Source: UBA935 sp031555615
Lineage (GTDB): Bacteria; Bacillota; Clostridia; Lachnospirales; Lachnospiraceae
Length of the DNA: 64,000 bases
Direction of reading: 5' to 3'
Assembly (NCBI GenBank): GCA_031555615.1
Contig: JAVBUF010000019.1
Span: 1-64,000, forward strand
The translations under genes were made by a program, and so were the position numbers. The first letter of the stretch is position 1, and every line of letters begins with the position of its first letter. The notes beneath the pieces are model-generated. The model had not been told where the DNA came from. It did not search any database and saw only the letters and a program-made list of their open reading frames with translations. Below, in pieces: positions 27,838 through 37,120 of the stretch.

Positions 27838-28860
27838 ATGGCTGGAAAATCCGGAAGAACTATTGCAATAACACAGCCCAGGGCATCCTGGCTGCAGCTC
27901 CTTCTCAAGTGGGAAAGTATCCTGTTGATTATCTTTATCCTGGTTAACATTATGAATGCCTTTATTTCACCTAAATATATGAGTGTGACGGGACTTTTCA
28001 CCGCTACCAATTCCTTTTTGGAAAAAGCATTTATCGTATTGCCCATGGCCTTTATCCTGATTATGGGTGAAATCGATATTTCAGTAGGGGCAACAGTGGC
28101 TTTGTCGGCGGTATTTCTGGCCATGTCCTACAACGCCGGGTTACCTATGGGTCTGGCCATCATCGTCTGTTTGTTAACCGGTACGGTTTGCGGCCTTATT
28201 AACGGTTTGATCTTAACCCGGTTTACCGAACTGCCGCCCATGATCGTTACCCTGGCAACACAGATCATCTTCCGCGGCATTGCGGAAATCTGCCTGGGTG
28301 ATCAGGCTTCCGGCGGACTGACTAAAGTAGCCTGGTTCAGCAACCTGTACTGGGGCTATATCGGACCGGTACCTTATATGTTCATTATATTTGTAGTCCT
28401 GGCTGTTTTCATGGGCTGGCTGGCCCATAAGACCATCTTTGGCAGGTATGTCTTTGCCATCGGCAGTAACCGTGTGGCAGCACAATATTCGGGAATAGCG
28501 GTCCAGAAGATCAGATGTATTGTTTATACCATGACCGGTACTTTTTCGGCCATAACCGCCATTTTCCTGGCTTCCCGGATGGGCAGCACCCGCTCCAATA
28601 TTGCCGAAGGATATGAGCTGGAAGCCATTTCCATGGTGGTGCTGGGGGGCATTTCCACAGCCGGCGGCAAAGGAAGATTTCCCGGAGCCATCATCGCCAT
28701 CTTTATCATCGGCTTCCTGCGCTATGGTTTGGGACTGATCAATATCTCTTCCCAGGTCATGCTGGTAGTGATCGGTACCTTGCTGGTACTGGCAGTAATG
28801 GTTCCCAAGCTGGACCTGAAACGATTGATGCCGCAGCGGAAGAAAAGCGCGGTAAACTAA
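27838..28860 (+). CDS. Rhamnose-type ABC importer permease 2
   Basis: 340 residues, the same family as permease 1 but clearly divergent: GEIDISVGATVALSA and VVLGGISTAGGKGRFPGAI mark the two conserved ends. The first 30 residues are a cytosolic extension before the first helix. A 90-bp gap with its own promoter-like element separates it from the binding protein gene. Confidence 0.9.
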   Translation: MAGKSGRTIAITQPRASWLQLLLKWESILLIIFILVNIMNAFISPKYMSVTGLFTATNSFLEKAFIVLPMAFILIMGEIDISVGATVALSAVFLAMSYNAGLPMGLAIIVCLLTGTVCGLINGLILTRFTELPPMIVTLATQIIFRGIAEICLGDQASGGLTKVAWFSNLYWGYIGPVPYMFIIFVVLAVFMGWLAHKTIFGRYVFAIGSNRVAAQYSGIAVQKIRCIVYTMTGTFSAITAIFLASRMGSTRSNIAEGYELEAISMVVLGGISTAGGKGRFPGAIIAIFIIGFLRYGLGLINISSQVMLVVIGTLLVLAVMVPKLDLKRLMPQRKKSAVN

Positions 28861-28876
28861 TGGATACCTTCATCTA

Positions 28877-28885
28877 TGGTATAAT
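28877..28885 (+). promoter_or_regulatory. Extended -10 element before the binding protein gene
   Basis: TGG-TATAAT (28877-28885) with no good -35 box. An internal promoter would raise binding protein levels above the membrane subunits, a common arrangement. Confidence 0.4.
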
Positions 28886-28950
28886 ACTTCAGGGTGTTTT
28901 ATCTGGATGTGATGTATAAAAATGAAAACCTGAATGGGAGGAAAAAAAGA

Positions 28951-29991
28951 ATGAAGAAAAAATTACTCAGTGTACTTCTCAGTGTGGCCATGATTTCCAC
29001 GATGCTCATGGGATGTGGTAAGTCAGCCGCTGAAACAGCAGCATCATCCGGAGACAGTGCCGGCGGGGTATATGCTCTTGTTACCAAGGCAGCAGGAAAC
29101 CCTTACAACGAAAAAATTGCGTCCGGATTCCAGGAGGTATGTGATGCCGCCGGTGTGAAAGGTGTCATCAAGCACCCCGAATCCGCAACCGCAGAAGCAC
29201 AGATCACCATGATCAATGAATTGGTGGCTCAGGGCGTAAGTGCCATCGCCATCGCCGGAAATGATTTTGATGCTTTACAGCCGGCTTTAAATGCCGCTAT
29301 GAATGCCGGGATCAAGGTATCCTCTCTGGATTCCAATGTCAATCCTGACAGCCGGATGACCTTTGTAAATCAGGCCGGTGTGGAACAGATCGGTCAGACC
29401 CTGATGGATGCTGTCCTGGATATCTCCGGCGGAGAAGGCCAGTGGGCCATTCTCTCCGCAACCTCTCAGGCTGCCAATCAGAATGCCTGGATCGAAGCAA
29501 TGAAAACAGTTATGGAAGATCCTAAATATGCCGGTCTTGAACTGGTGGAAGTTGCTTACGGTGATGACGAGTATCAGAAGTCCGTAGACCAGACCCAGGC
29601 CTTATTGCAGAATTATCCGGACCTGAAGGTAATCTGTGCACCTACCACTGTAGGAATTATGGCAGCAGCCAAGGTTCTGCAGGACGAAGGTTCCGCCTGC
29701 AAACTCACCGGATTAGGCTTGCCTTCCGAAATGGCGGATTATATCGGCGACAGCAAATCCTGTCCTTATATGTATCTGTGGAATCCCATTGATGTAGGTA
29801 AATTAAGTGCTTATACCTCTATCGCATTGGTAGACGGAACCATTACCGGAGCAGCAGGCGAGAAATTTACCGCCGGCAGCATGGGCGAATATGAAATCGT
29901 TTCCGCATCTGACGGCGGCAGCGAAATTATCGTAGGGCCTCCCTTCAAATTTGAAGGTTCTAACATTGATGAGTGGAAGAGCGTATACTAA
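28951..29991 (+). CDS. Rhamnose-binding lipoprotein of the ABC importer
   Basis: 346 residues with a lipobox, MLMGCGKS, so it is anchored to the membrane. The mature part is a type I periplasmic-binding fold close to the rhamnose-binding RhaS family: EAQITMINELVAQGVSAIAI, WAILSATSQAANQNAWIEAM, APTTVGIMAAAKVL and TGLGLPSEM are all positions typical of that group. Start chosen by GGGAGG before ATG at 28951. It is the last gene of its operon, followed by a terminator. Confidence 0.85.
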   Translation: MKKKLLSVLLSVAMISTMLMGCGKSAAETAASSGDSAGGVYALVTKAAGNPYNEKIASGFQEVCDAAGVKGVIKHPESATAEAQITMINELVAQGVSAIAIAGNDFDALQPALNAAMNAGIKVSSLDSNVNPDSRMTFVNQAGVEQIGQTLMDAVLDISGGEGQWAILSATSQAANQNAWIEAMKTVMEDPKYAGLELVEVAYGDDEYQKSVDQTQALLQNYPDLKVICAPTTVGIMAAAKVLQDEGSACKLTGLGLPSEMADYIGDSKSCPYMYLWNPIDVGKLSAYTSIALVDGTITGAAGEKFTAGSMGEYEIVSASDGGSEIIVGPPFKFEGSNIDEWKSVY

Positions 29992-30019
29992 GATAACGTA
30001 AAAAGCCGGATCAGGGAGT

Positions 30020-30043
30020 ACCAGAACCCTGGTCTGGTTTTTT
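30020..30043 (+). terminator. Terminator between the importer operon and araC
   Basis: ACCAGA (30020-30025) pairs with TCTGGT (30033-30038) around a 7-base loop, then TTTTT. It ends just before the stop of the convergent AraC gene. Confidence 0.75.
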
Positions 30044-30045
30044 GA

Positions 30046-31092
30046 CTAGATATGGTAGCCGCTCTTCCGGTATTCGGTGGGGGTCATTTTTAAAGACTTT
30101 TTAAAGGTTCTGATAAAGTGCTCGCTGGTTTCATAACCAATCTGATTGGCAATGTTTGCAATTGATAAATTAGTATCCTGCAGCAGAATCTGCGCTTTTT
30201 CAATTCTGATTTGCTGAACTAACTGTGTAAACGTCCGATTGGTTATGGTTTTTATTAATTTGGAAGTATATTCGGGGGTGTAATGAAAACGCTCGGCAAT
30301 ATCTTCCAGAGTAATGGAAGAAAAATTGTCCTGAATAAACTGCAGTAAAGCAAAGCGTTGAACATCTGCCTTTTGGGTAAAGGTAGGGAGTTCGACGCTT
30401 TTTTCATAATTACGGATCAGCAGTCCAAAGATCAGCATCAGGGTATAACCGATCATCTGGTCAAAATAAAGAGACTGATTGACTGATTCCCAATACATAT
30501 ATAGGAAGCCTCTTTGAATCTCAAAATCACTTCCGGTATGAAAAATAATATAGTGGTTACCGTTTTCAGAGTAGATATTGTTCAGGAAAAAGGCTGATAA
30601 AATATTGGGATTACTTAAGAAATTAAAGAAAACATTATGGAGAGTACTTTTTCTGATCAAACAGTTCAGGACCACGCTTCCGTCAAAAACACCGATGGAA
30701 TGTGATACCCCGGGAGGAATAATACAGATATCGCCGGAATGCAGGGAGAGTGTCCGGTTGCTGATGGTTTGTTCACAGATTCCGTCATAAACATAAACCA
30801 ATTCAAAAAAGGTATGTTCATGCATGATTGCCGGTGTATAACGATTGTGACGCAGTGTAATAATAGCCGGATTGGAAACTTGATCAAAAAAGAAAGCGTC
30901 CTCAAATCTGGGGGGGATCGTGTTTTCGATTTCGGGAATTAATAAATGCCGCGAAAAAACCAGGTTCATGTCCAGTTGTGACAGGAACTGATTTAATGAG
31001 TATTCTTGCTGTCTGGCATAGTAATATTTTTTGTAAAATTCTTCATCTTCATTTAATCGATATACTTCACTTCGAAGAGTTTCATAGTCCAA
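30046..31092 (-). CDS. AraC-family regulator (cupin sensor plus HTH)
   Basis: About 348 residues. The cupin sugar-sensing part has HEHTFFELVYVYDG and LHSGDICIIPPGVSHSI; the C-terminal double HTH runs from SSITLEDIAERFHYTPEYTSK to SEHFIRTFKKSLKMTPTEYRK. The TTG at 31092 is preferred because GGAGG is 8 bases upstream; an in-frame TTG at 31107 precedes that site. It is divergent from the second sugar ABC operon and is its likely activator. Confidence 0.85.
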   Translation of the reverse strand: MDYETLRSEVYRLNEDEEFYKKYYYARQQEYSLNQFLSQLDMNLVFSRHLLIPEIENTIPPRFEDAFFFDQVSNPAIITLRHNRYTPAIMHEHTFFELVYVYDGICEQTISNRTLSLHSGDICIIPPGVSHSIGVFDGSVVLNCLIRKSTLHNVFFNFLSNPNILSAFFLNNIYSENGNHYIIFHTGSDFEIQRGFLYMYWESVNQSLYFDQMIGYTLMLIFGLLIRNYEKSVELPTFTQKADVQRFALLQFIQDNFSSITLEDIAERFHYTPEYTSKLIKTITNRTFTQLVQQIRIEKAQILLQDTNLSIANIANQIGYETSEHFIRTFKKSLKMTPTEYRKSGYHI

Positions 31093-31191
31093 AATCCATA
31101 CCTCCAATAGAAATTAATATTATACAGTAAATATGTACTAAATATAATATATAAATTAAAATAAGTCAATGTTATTGATTAATACAAACAA

Positions 31192-31219
31192 TTGTTAAAA
31201 GACCTGTAAAAACTATAAT
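31192..31219 (+). promoter_or_regulatory. Promoter of the second sugar ABC operon
   Basis: TTGTTA (31192-31197), 16 bp, TATAAT (31214-31219), 41 bases before the GTG of the HPr-like gene. The divergent region is very AT-rich. Confidence 0.5.
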
Positions 31220-31260
31220 GTAATTATAAGACAAAAACAAAAAATTAAAAGAGGTACAAA

Positions 31261-31497
31261 GTGAAAATAAAAAATATTAAGGATACAACCACTTTTTTTA
31301 AACTGATTGACCAATGCACAGGCAAGGTAGAACTGATAACCGGCGAAGGTGACCGGCTAAATCTGAAATCAAAGCTATGCCAGTTCGTGGCATTGGCAAA
31401 TGTATTTGCCTGTGAGGAGATACCGGAAATGGAGCTGGTAGCTTATGAGCAGGAAGATGCAATAAAAATTATAGAGTTTATGGCAAGTCAGACATAA
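31261..31497 (+). CDS. HPr-like small protein lacking the active histidine
   Basis: 78 residues starting at GTG (weak AAAGAGG site ahead). The length and strand-helix order fit the PTS phosphocarrier HPr, and RLNLKSKLCQFVALANVF aligns with the HPr region around Ser46 (LKSIMGVMSL). The His15 region of HPr is absent: the sequence has no histidine at all. It therefore cannot relay phosphate but could act as a regulatory decoy. It is first in a sugar ABC operon. Fold assignment is by eye. Confidence 0.5.
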   Translation: MKIKNIKDTTTFFKLIDQCTGKVELITGEGDRLNLKSKLCQFVALANVFACEEIPEMELVAYEQEDAIKIIEFMASQT

Positions 31498-31524
31498 GAG
31501 CAGCAAACGAAAGGAAGTTGGCGG

Positions 31525-33024
31525 ATGAAAAAAGAAGTGATCGTGGAAGTAAAACATATGTATAAGTCTTTTGGTTCGACTGTGGCCCTGAATGATGTAA
31601 GTATCACTGTTCAGCGGGGCGAAATCCAAGGGCTGATTGGTGAAAACGGTTCGGGAAAATCCACAGTAACCTCTATTATTTCAGGAATGCAGAAAGCAAA
31701 TTCCGGGGAAATGTTTTATCAGAATGAAAAATGGGAACCGGATTCCATGCTGTGGGCTTTGGATAAAGGAATCGGTATGATCGTTCAGGAAAGCGGCACG
31801 GTGCCCGGAATTACAGTTGCCGAGAATATATTTCTGGGTGAGACCCAGGCATTTAAGACTTTTGGCATTGTAAAACGAAAACAAATGATGCAGGAAGCCC
31901 AGGCGGCGTTGGATGCTATCGGAGCAAATCATATCAGGGCGGATGCAGTAACGGCAGCATTAGATATGCAGGACCGGAAACTGGTAGAGATCGCCAAGGT
32001 TATGCTCAGGCAGCCACAGGTATTGGTGGTGGATGAAACCACTACGGCACTTTCCCAGATCGGCCGGGATATTATCTATAAAATCATGAATCAGATGAAA
32101 CAGGAAAATAAAGCGGTTATCTTTATTTCCCATGATTTGGATGAAATCATGAAGGTCTGCGATGCCTTAACCGTTCTCCGTGATGGAAAGATTATTGTTA
32201 CCTTTAGCAAAGAAGAGTTTGACGAGGACTTAATTAAGACCAGTATGATCGGCCGGGAGCTGAAGGGGGACTATTATCGTAGTGATTACGACGGCAGTTA
32301 TGGAGCAGATGTAGTTTTGGAAGTGAAAAATGCCCAGATGGGAGATCAGCTGAAAAACTTTAATCTCCAGTTACATAAGGGCGAAATACTGGGCATTGGA
32401 GGTCTTTCTCACTGTGGTATGCATAACCTTGGAAAAGTGCTGTTTGGTGCGATAAAACCGGCATCAGGTGACGTCTTAATCTCAGGCAGACCATTAAAAG
32501 GTGAAGCAGATGCAATGCGGCAAAAGATTGGTTATGTAGCCAAGGACCGGGACAGTGAATCCCTTTGCTTAAATGCCAGTATAAAAGACAATATTTCAAT
32601 CGGCGGTTTGGAACAATTTGCGGTACATAAGTTTCTCATTATGCCACATAAAGAAAAGGAATATGTTAATAAGCAGGTTATGGATTTGAGCATCAAGTGT
32701 GCCGGCATTGAACAATACGTATCCGCCCTTTCCGGCGGCAATAAGCAGAAAGTGGTATTTGGAAAGTGGATTGGACGAGGCAGTGACATTCTGATTTTAG
32801 ATTGCCCTACCCGAGGGGTGGATATTGGTGTGAAACAGGCTATGTATCAATTGATGTACCGCATGAAGAAGGAAGGAAAATCGATTATTATCATTTCCGA
32901 AGAAATGACCGAACTGATGGGCATGGCAGACCGGGTTCTGGTAATGAAGGATGGGGAAGTTAAAAAGGAATTTCCAAGAAGTGCATCATTGTGTGAAGCT
33001 GATATTATCCAGTACATGATTTAG
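31525..33024 (+). CDS. Sugar ABC importer double ATPase with divergent motifs
   Basis: 499 residues, RbsA-like. First half has intact Walker A GENGSGKST and Walker B VLVVDETTTAL, but its signature is DMQDRKLVEIAKV instead of LSxxQxQ. Second half has LSHCGMHN where Walker A would be, a good signature LSGGNKQKVVFGKW, and Walker B LILDCPTRGVD with Cys replacing the catalytic Glu. Only one composite site is likely to hydrolyse ATP. The permease follows after 10 bases. Confidence 0.85.
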   Translation: MKKEVIVEVKHMYKSFGSTVALNDVSITVQRGEIQGLIGENGSGKSTVTSIISGMQKANSGEMFYQNEKWEPDSMLWALDKGIGMIVQESGTVPGITVAENIFLGETQAFKTFGIVKRKQMMQEAQAALDAIGANHIRADAVTAALDMQDRKLVEIAKVMLRQPQVLVVDETTTALSQIGRDIIYKIMNQMKQENKAVIFISHDLDEIMKVCDALTVLRDGKIIVTFSKEEFDEDLIKTSMIGRELKGDYYRSDYDGSYGADVVLEVKNAQMGDQLKNFNLQLHKGEILGIGGLSHCGMHNLGKVLFGAIKPASGDVLISGRPLKGEADAMRQKIGYVAKDRDSESLCLNASIKDNISIGGLEQFAVHKFLIMPHKEKEYVNKQVMDLSIKCAGIEQYVSALSGGNKQKVVFGKWIGRGSDILILDCPTRGVDIGVKQAMYQLMYRMKKEGKSIIIISEEMTELMGMADRVLVMKDGEVKKEFPRSASLCEADIIQYMI

Positions 33025-33034
33025 GAGGCAGATA

Positions 33035-33994
33035 ATGAGGAAAGAACATATAAAAAAATACATATTAAATCTAGCCCCTCTTTTCGGATTGATGGTATTG
33101 GCAGCAGCATTTTTTGCCATTGGAACATGGAAAGATATTAACATTCCTTATGGAATGAAATCAATCGTAAATCAATCGGTGGTGGTGGCAGTGGTGGCAA
33201 CCGGAGCAGTTTTTATTTATACATTAGGTTCCTTTGATATCAGCCTGGGAGCTTCGGCGGCAGTCAGTGCACTGTTCGGGGCGATAGCATATAATGCCAC
33301 AGAAAATCTGTTTGTGATGGCAGTAACCTGTGTGGGGGTAGCAGTATTGATATCATTGTTTAATTCGGTACTTGCTTCCGTATTTAACCTGCCGGTTTTT
33401 GTTACCACCATTGCGATGCTTAGTATTTTAAATGCATTGGTGCTGGTACTCATTAAGGTGAACGGAACGGGATCGGAAATTGCTGTTCCGGCGGCAGCGG
33501 TAAAAGTGTTGAATACCATTCCTTTTAAAGTTGTTGTATTAATTACTTTTTTAATCATCTGTATTTTCATTTTTAACTTTACGAAAATCGGACGAATGCA
33601 GAAGTTTTTGGGTGGTAATCCACTTTGCGCCAAACTGACAGGAATATCAGGAAAGAAATTGGCAGTTATTGCTTTTGCCATGGCAGGAACAGGGGTTGGA
33701 TTGGGAGCCTTTCTCTCCATCATTTATGCCCCGACCTTAACCCGTAATACCGCCTCAAGTGTGGGAATGGATGTAATTATTGCCATTGTATTCGGCGGTA
33801 TGCCGGTATCCGGGGGAGCAAGAAGCAAGATTTATGCGGCAGTGATCGGCGCTTTTTCCATGACGTTTTTAGGCCAGATCATGGTGATGCTCAATCTGAA
33901 TTCCGGAATCAGCCAGATGGTAAAAGCGGCAATCTTTATTTTGGTAGTATTTTTGGCAACAAGTGATCAACGAGGAAAACTTCTCCCTAGGTAG
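33035..33994 (+). CDS. Sugar ABC importer permease A
   Basis: 319 residues of the RbsC-like permease family: GSFDISLGASAAVSALFG and VFGGMPVSGGARSKIYAAVIG are the conserved ends, with about eight helices between. It forms a set with the ATPase before it, the lipoprotein after it and a second permease at 35422. Confidence 0.85.
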   Translation: MRKEHIKKYILNLAPLFGLMVLAAAFFAIGTWKDINIPYGMKSIVNQSVVVAVVATGAVFIYTLGSFDISLGASAAVSALFGAIAYNATENLFVMAVTCVGVAVLISLFNSVLASVFNLPVFVTTIAMLSILNALVLVLIKVNGTGSEIAVPAAAVKVLNTIPFKVVVLITFLIICIFIFNFTKIGRMQKFLGGNPLCAKLTGISGKKLAVIAFAMAGTGVGLGAFLSIIYAPTLTRNTASSVGMDVIIAIVFGGMPVSGGARSKIYAAVIGAFSMTFLGQIMVMLNLNSGISQMVKAAIFILVVFLATSDQRGKLLPR

Positions 33995-34031
33995 AGGTTC
34001 CTATAAAAGAAAACACAAGGAGGATTAAGTA

Positions 34032-35339
34032 ATGAAAAAGTTTTTAGCAGCGATTCTTTGTCTGACAATGACAGCGACTATGGTGTTGACCGGTTGCGGC
34101 AGCAAAGAAAATCAGGAAACAAAGCAGACCACGGAGGTGGCAGAAACAGAAAAAGCAGCAACAGACACAGCAACAGACAATGCCGGAGCGGAAGCAGCAG
34201 AAACGCAGCCGGAAGAGCCAGCGTTGGATATGAGCCAGAAGATCAAGATCGGTATTTTGGTATCGGATGCAACCACGGCAGAGGCACTGGCCTTCCGTAC
34301 CTATTACACCGATTATATTCAGAAGCAATATAACGTGGAATTGATCTATTCCGATGAGTTAAAGGATGCAGCCGGAGAAACCTCGGCAATTGATACCTTC
34401 ATCACCAATAATTGTAAGGCCATCATCTCCTTTTCTTCTTTTGACCGGGCCGCTCAGATTGAACAGTGTGAGGGTGCAGGTGTCTATTATTCAGTGGCAA
34501 CCGGTACTTTAACGGAAGAAGAGTATGAAACCTACAAAGGCTATGAGCATTATGTAGGTGCAATCGGACCGTCCTTAAATATTGAGTTTCAGACCGGATA
34601 TGACATGGCGCAGTATTATCTGGAACAGGGAAAAACCAACTTTGCAATCTTTGGCGGTGCTATTCCGTATTATACCGAAATGCATATTTACCGTGCAGCC
34701 GGTATGCTGTTAGCCATGGTTGAGGCCGGCGGCGAAGGTGCAAGCTACAAAGGTGCTGCGGATGAAGGTGCAATTGTCGGCCAGATTATGGCAGACAGCG
34801 GAATTGATACAGGAGCCATTGGCAATATCAATGTTGTTGGTTATGTAGGCGGTTATGATATGGATGATGCCTGGTTTGGAAAATGTGCCCAGATGGCACA
34901 GACACCGGATCTGGAAGTGATCCTGGCAGTCGGAAACGGTTCGGATTTCTTTGGTACATCTGTAGCCGGAACCGATGTTAAGGTTGCCAGTGTAGATGCC
35001 TATGCAAGCAGTTATAAAGAAGCTATGGAAGCTGGAATGCTGGATTATTTAGCCGGAAAGTTCTCCGCCAGCATCGGACCGGTCTTTATTGCAACCTATC
35101 GTGCTGCATTGGGAGCACCGGTACGGACAACTGAGGGTAATGCCCTTGCCCTTAGCCAAGGATACTGGGTTGCCACTTCAGCAGAAGAATTTAACAAATA
35201 TTATGCTATCGACAGCTCTGTGGATAGTCCGGCTTATACAAAAGAGATGCTAGATACATTATTAACAGCAGACTTTACAGGCTTTTCAGATTTTGTAAAA
35301 CAATTTAAATTCAGTGAAATTCAGGATATGGCTAAATAA
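34032..35339 (+). CDS. Sugar-binding lipoprotein of the second ABC importer
   Basis: 435 residues: signal peptide with lipobox VLTGCGSK, a 40-residue Ala/Glu/Thr-rich linker, then a type I binding fold (KIKIGILVSDATTAE, AIISFSSFD, GAIGPSLNIEFQTGYDMAQYY, ILAVGNGSD). It is longer and more divergent than the rhamnose-binding protein at 28951, hinting at a larger ligand such as a rhamnosyl disaccharide; this is inferred from the GH78 and GH3 genes downstream. Confidence 0.8.
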   Translation: MKKFLAAILCLTMTATMVLTGCGSKENQETKQTTEVAETEKAATDTATDNAGAEAAETQPEEPALDMSQKIKIGILVSDATTAEALAFRTYYTDYIQKQYNVELIYSDELKDAAGETSAIDTFITNNCKAIISFSSFDRAAQIEQCEGAGVYYSVATGTLTEEEYETYKGYEHYVGAIGPSLNIEFQTGYDMAQYYLEQGKTNFAIFGGAIPYYTEMHIYRAAGMLLAMVEAGGEGASYKGAADEGAIVGQIMADSGIDTGAIGNINVVGYVGGYDMDDAWFGKCAQMAQTPDLEVILAVGNGSDFFGTSVAGTDVKVASVDAYASSYKEAMEAGMLDYLAGKFSASIGPVFIATYRAALGAPVRTTEGNALALSQGYWVATSAEEFNKYYAIDSSVDSPAYTKEMLDTLLTADFTGFSDFVKQFKFSEIQDMAK

Positions 35340-35353
35340 GTTTCTGAAAACCT

Positions 35354-35381
35354 GCTTCCGGCTGGTGAGCCGGCCGGAAGC
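35354..35381 (+). other. Intercistronic hairpin after the binding protein gene
   Basis: GCTTCCGGC (35354-35362) and GCCGGAAGC (35373-35381), perfect 9-bp stem, 10-base loop, no T run. Such hairpins protect the 3' end of binding protein mRNA and reduce downstream expression. Confidence 0.6.
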
Positions 35382-35421
35382 ATTTAGTAAAAATGGACAT
35401 TTGGATATATGGAGGAGCAGT

Positions 35422-36417
35422 ATGAACATTTGGAAAAAAACAATAGGAATTGTCATCATTCCCGCCGCAACACTTCTGATAATGCTGACATTGTGCAGCG
35501 CTAACGGAATCAAAATGTTTGAAACGGAAGGCAACTGGATTGTATTCTTTCGGGCTGCGGCATCAGTTATGCTGACGACCTTTGCATTGTCCATCAATCT
35601 CAACTCGGGAAGATTCGATTTTTCAATTGGTGCGGTATCGCTGTTATCTTCTGTTATCAGTGCATCAATCTGTATTCAGGCGGGTCTGCCCACAGGATTA
35701 ATGATGGTGATTTCTCTGGCAGCCGGCGCGCTGCTTGGAATGATATCGGGAACGGTATATGTATGTGTAAAGCTGCCCCCGATTATTGTATCCCTGGGAA
35801 TGGCACTATTTTATGAAGGCATTGCCTTTGCAATCACCAAAGGTTATGGTGTTTCATTTGTGGCAAATGGGGAACTGACAAGCTTTCCGGGAGTCAAAAA
35901 CTATCTCCTGGTGATCGTAATTGCTCTGGCGGTTATCATTTTTCTTTTCGATTATACGCAGTTTGGTTATGACTATAAAGCCTTACTGTCCGGCCAGAAA
36001 GTAGCTGTTAATACCGGAATTAAAGAGGTTCCCAATACCATCCTCTGCTACACGATAGCAGGCGGACTGATGGGAATCGTTGGTTTCTTAAGTGCAACCA
36101 ATACCGGAACGATTCAAATGGCTTTGAATTTCGGCTCTATTGGGGTAATGTTTACGGCATTTTTGCCAATGTTCATTGGTGGTTTTATCGGGCGCTTTGG
36201 CAATGAAAAGATTGGTTATTTGTTGGGTGCGGTTACCACTGCTTTTATCTCACTGATGTATGCCAGAATGAATGTGGATGCATCCATTCAGCAAATTGCA
36301 ACAGCGTTGATTTTAGTATGCTTCCTGATATATCTCAATAACGAAAATAAAATAGCCGAACTGATCCTGTTGAAAAAGTACTTAGGAAAGAAAGAGAAAA
36401 AAGAAAATGAAGTATAA
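35422..36417 (+). CDS. Sugar ABC importer permease B
   Basis: 331 residues, RbsC-like: INLNSGRFDFSIGAVSLLSS at the N-terminal conserved site and FIGGFIGRFGNEKIGYLLGAV at the C-terminal one. The ATG at 35422 has GGAGGAG ahead; an open frame upstream overlaps the preceding gene and is not used. It overlaps the HAD gene by 11 bases, so translation is coupled. Confidence 0.85.
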   Translation: MNIWKKTIGIVIIPAATLLIMLTLCSANGIKMFETEGNWIVFFRAAASVMLTTFALSINLNSGRFDFSIGAVSLLSSVISASICIQAGLPTGLMMVISLAAGALLGMISGTVYVCVKLPPIIVSLGMALFYEGIAFAITKGYGVSFVANGELTSFPGVKNYLLVIVIALAVIIFLFDYTQFGYDYKALLSGQKVAVNTGIKEVPNTILCYTIAGGLMGIVGFLSATNTGTIQMALNFGSIGVMFTAFLPMFIGGFIGRFGNEKIGYLLGAVTTAFISLMYARMNVDASIQQIATALILVCFLIYLNNENKIAELILLKKYLGKKEKKENEV

Positions 36418-37066
36418 CACTTATGAGCATAAAACTTATGCTGGTATTATCTTTGATTTGGATGGTGTGATCTGTTCTACGGATCAGTATCATTACCGGG
36501 CATGGAAACAAATGGCGGATATAAGACAGATTTATTTTGATGAAAAAATCAATAACAGACTTCGTGGTGTGAGCCGCATGGAAAGTTTGGAAATTATTCT
36601 GGAGCGGTTCGAAGGAAACCTTTCACAGGAAGAAAAAAATTCTTTGGCAGAAGAAAAAAACCGGAATTATGTGGAGCTGCTGAAAGAGATATCGGGACAG
36701 GATCTTACCACAGAGGTCAGGGAAACCTTGGATTATCTGCGGGGAAAAGGGTATTTGCTGGCCATTGGTTCTTCCAGTAAGAATGCCAAATACATTTTGG
36801 AAAGATTGGGACTGGCCAATTACTTTGATGCTGTCAGTGACGGCACAAATATCAGGTGCTCCAAGCCGGATCCGGAAGTGTTTTGGAAAGCGGCAGAATT
36901 TATCTGTTCTTTACCATCGGAATGTCTGGTAGTAGAGGATGCGGTTGCCGGAATTGATGCGGCAATCAATGGTGGTTTCGACAATGCGGGCCTGGGCGAA
37001 GCCGCAGCTTATGAGAAAACGATGTTTTCGTTAAACAGCTTTGTAGACTTGCGAAAAATTTTGTAG
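36407..37066 (+). CDS. HAD-family beta-phosphoglucomutase-like enzyme
   Basis: 219 residues. Motif I is IIFDLDGVICSTDQYHYRAWK (nucleophile and acid/base Asp), motif II AIGSSSKNAKYI, motif III Lys in SKPDPEVF, motif IV VVEDAVAGIDAA. The HYRAWK and GSSSKN spacing is that of beta-phosphoglucomutase, converting beta-glucose-1-phosphate to glucose-6-phosphate. No disaccharide phosphorylase is visible nearby, so another sugar phosphate is possible. It lies between the importer and the GH3 gene. Confidence 0.75.
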   Translation: MKYNTYEHKTYAGIIFDLDGVICSTDQYHYRAWKQMADIRQIYFDEKINNRLRGVSRMESLEIILERFEGNLSQEEKNSLAEEKNRNYVELLKEISGQDLTTEVRETLDYLRGKGYLLAIGSSSKNAKYILERLGLANYFDAVSDGTNIRCSKPDPEVFWKAAEFICSLPSECLVVEDAVAGIDAAINGGFDNAGLGEAAAYEKTMFSLNSFVDLRKIL

Positions 37067-37120
37067 AAAATGACAGGCCAAGGAAATCCTTTGGCCGATT
37101 TCATAGAGGAGGACTTAAGT

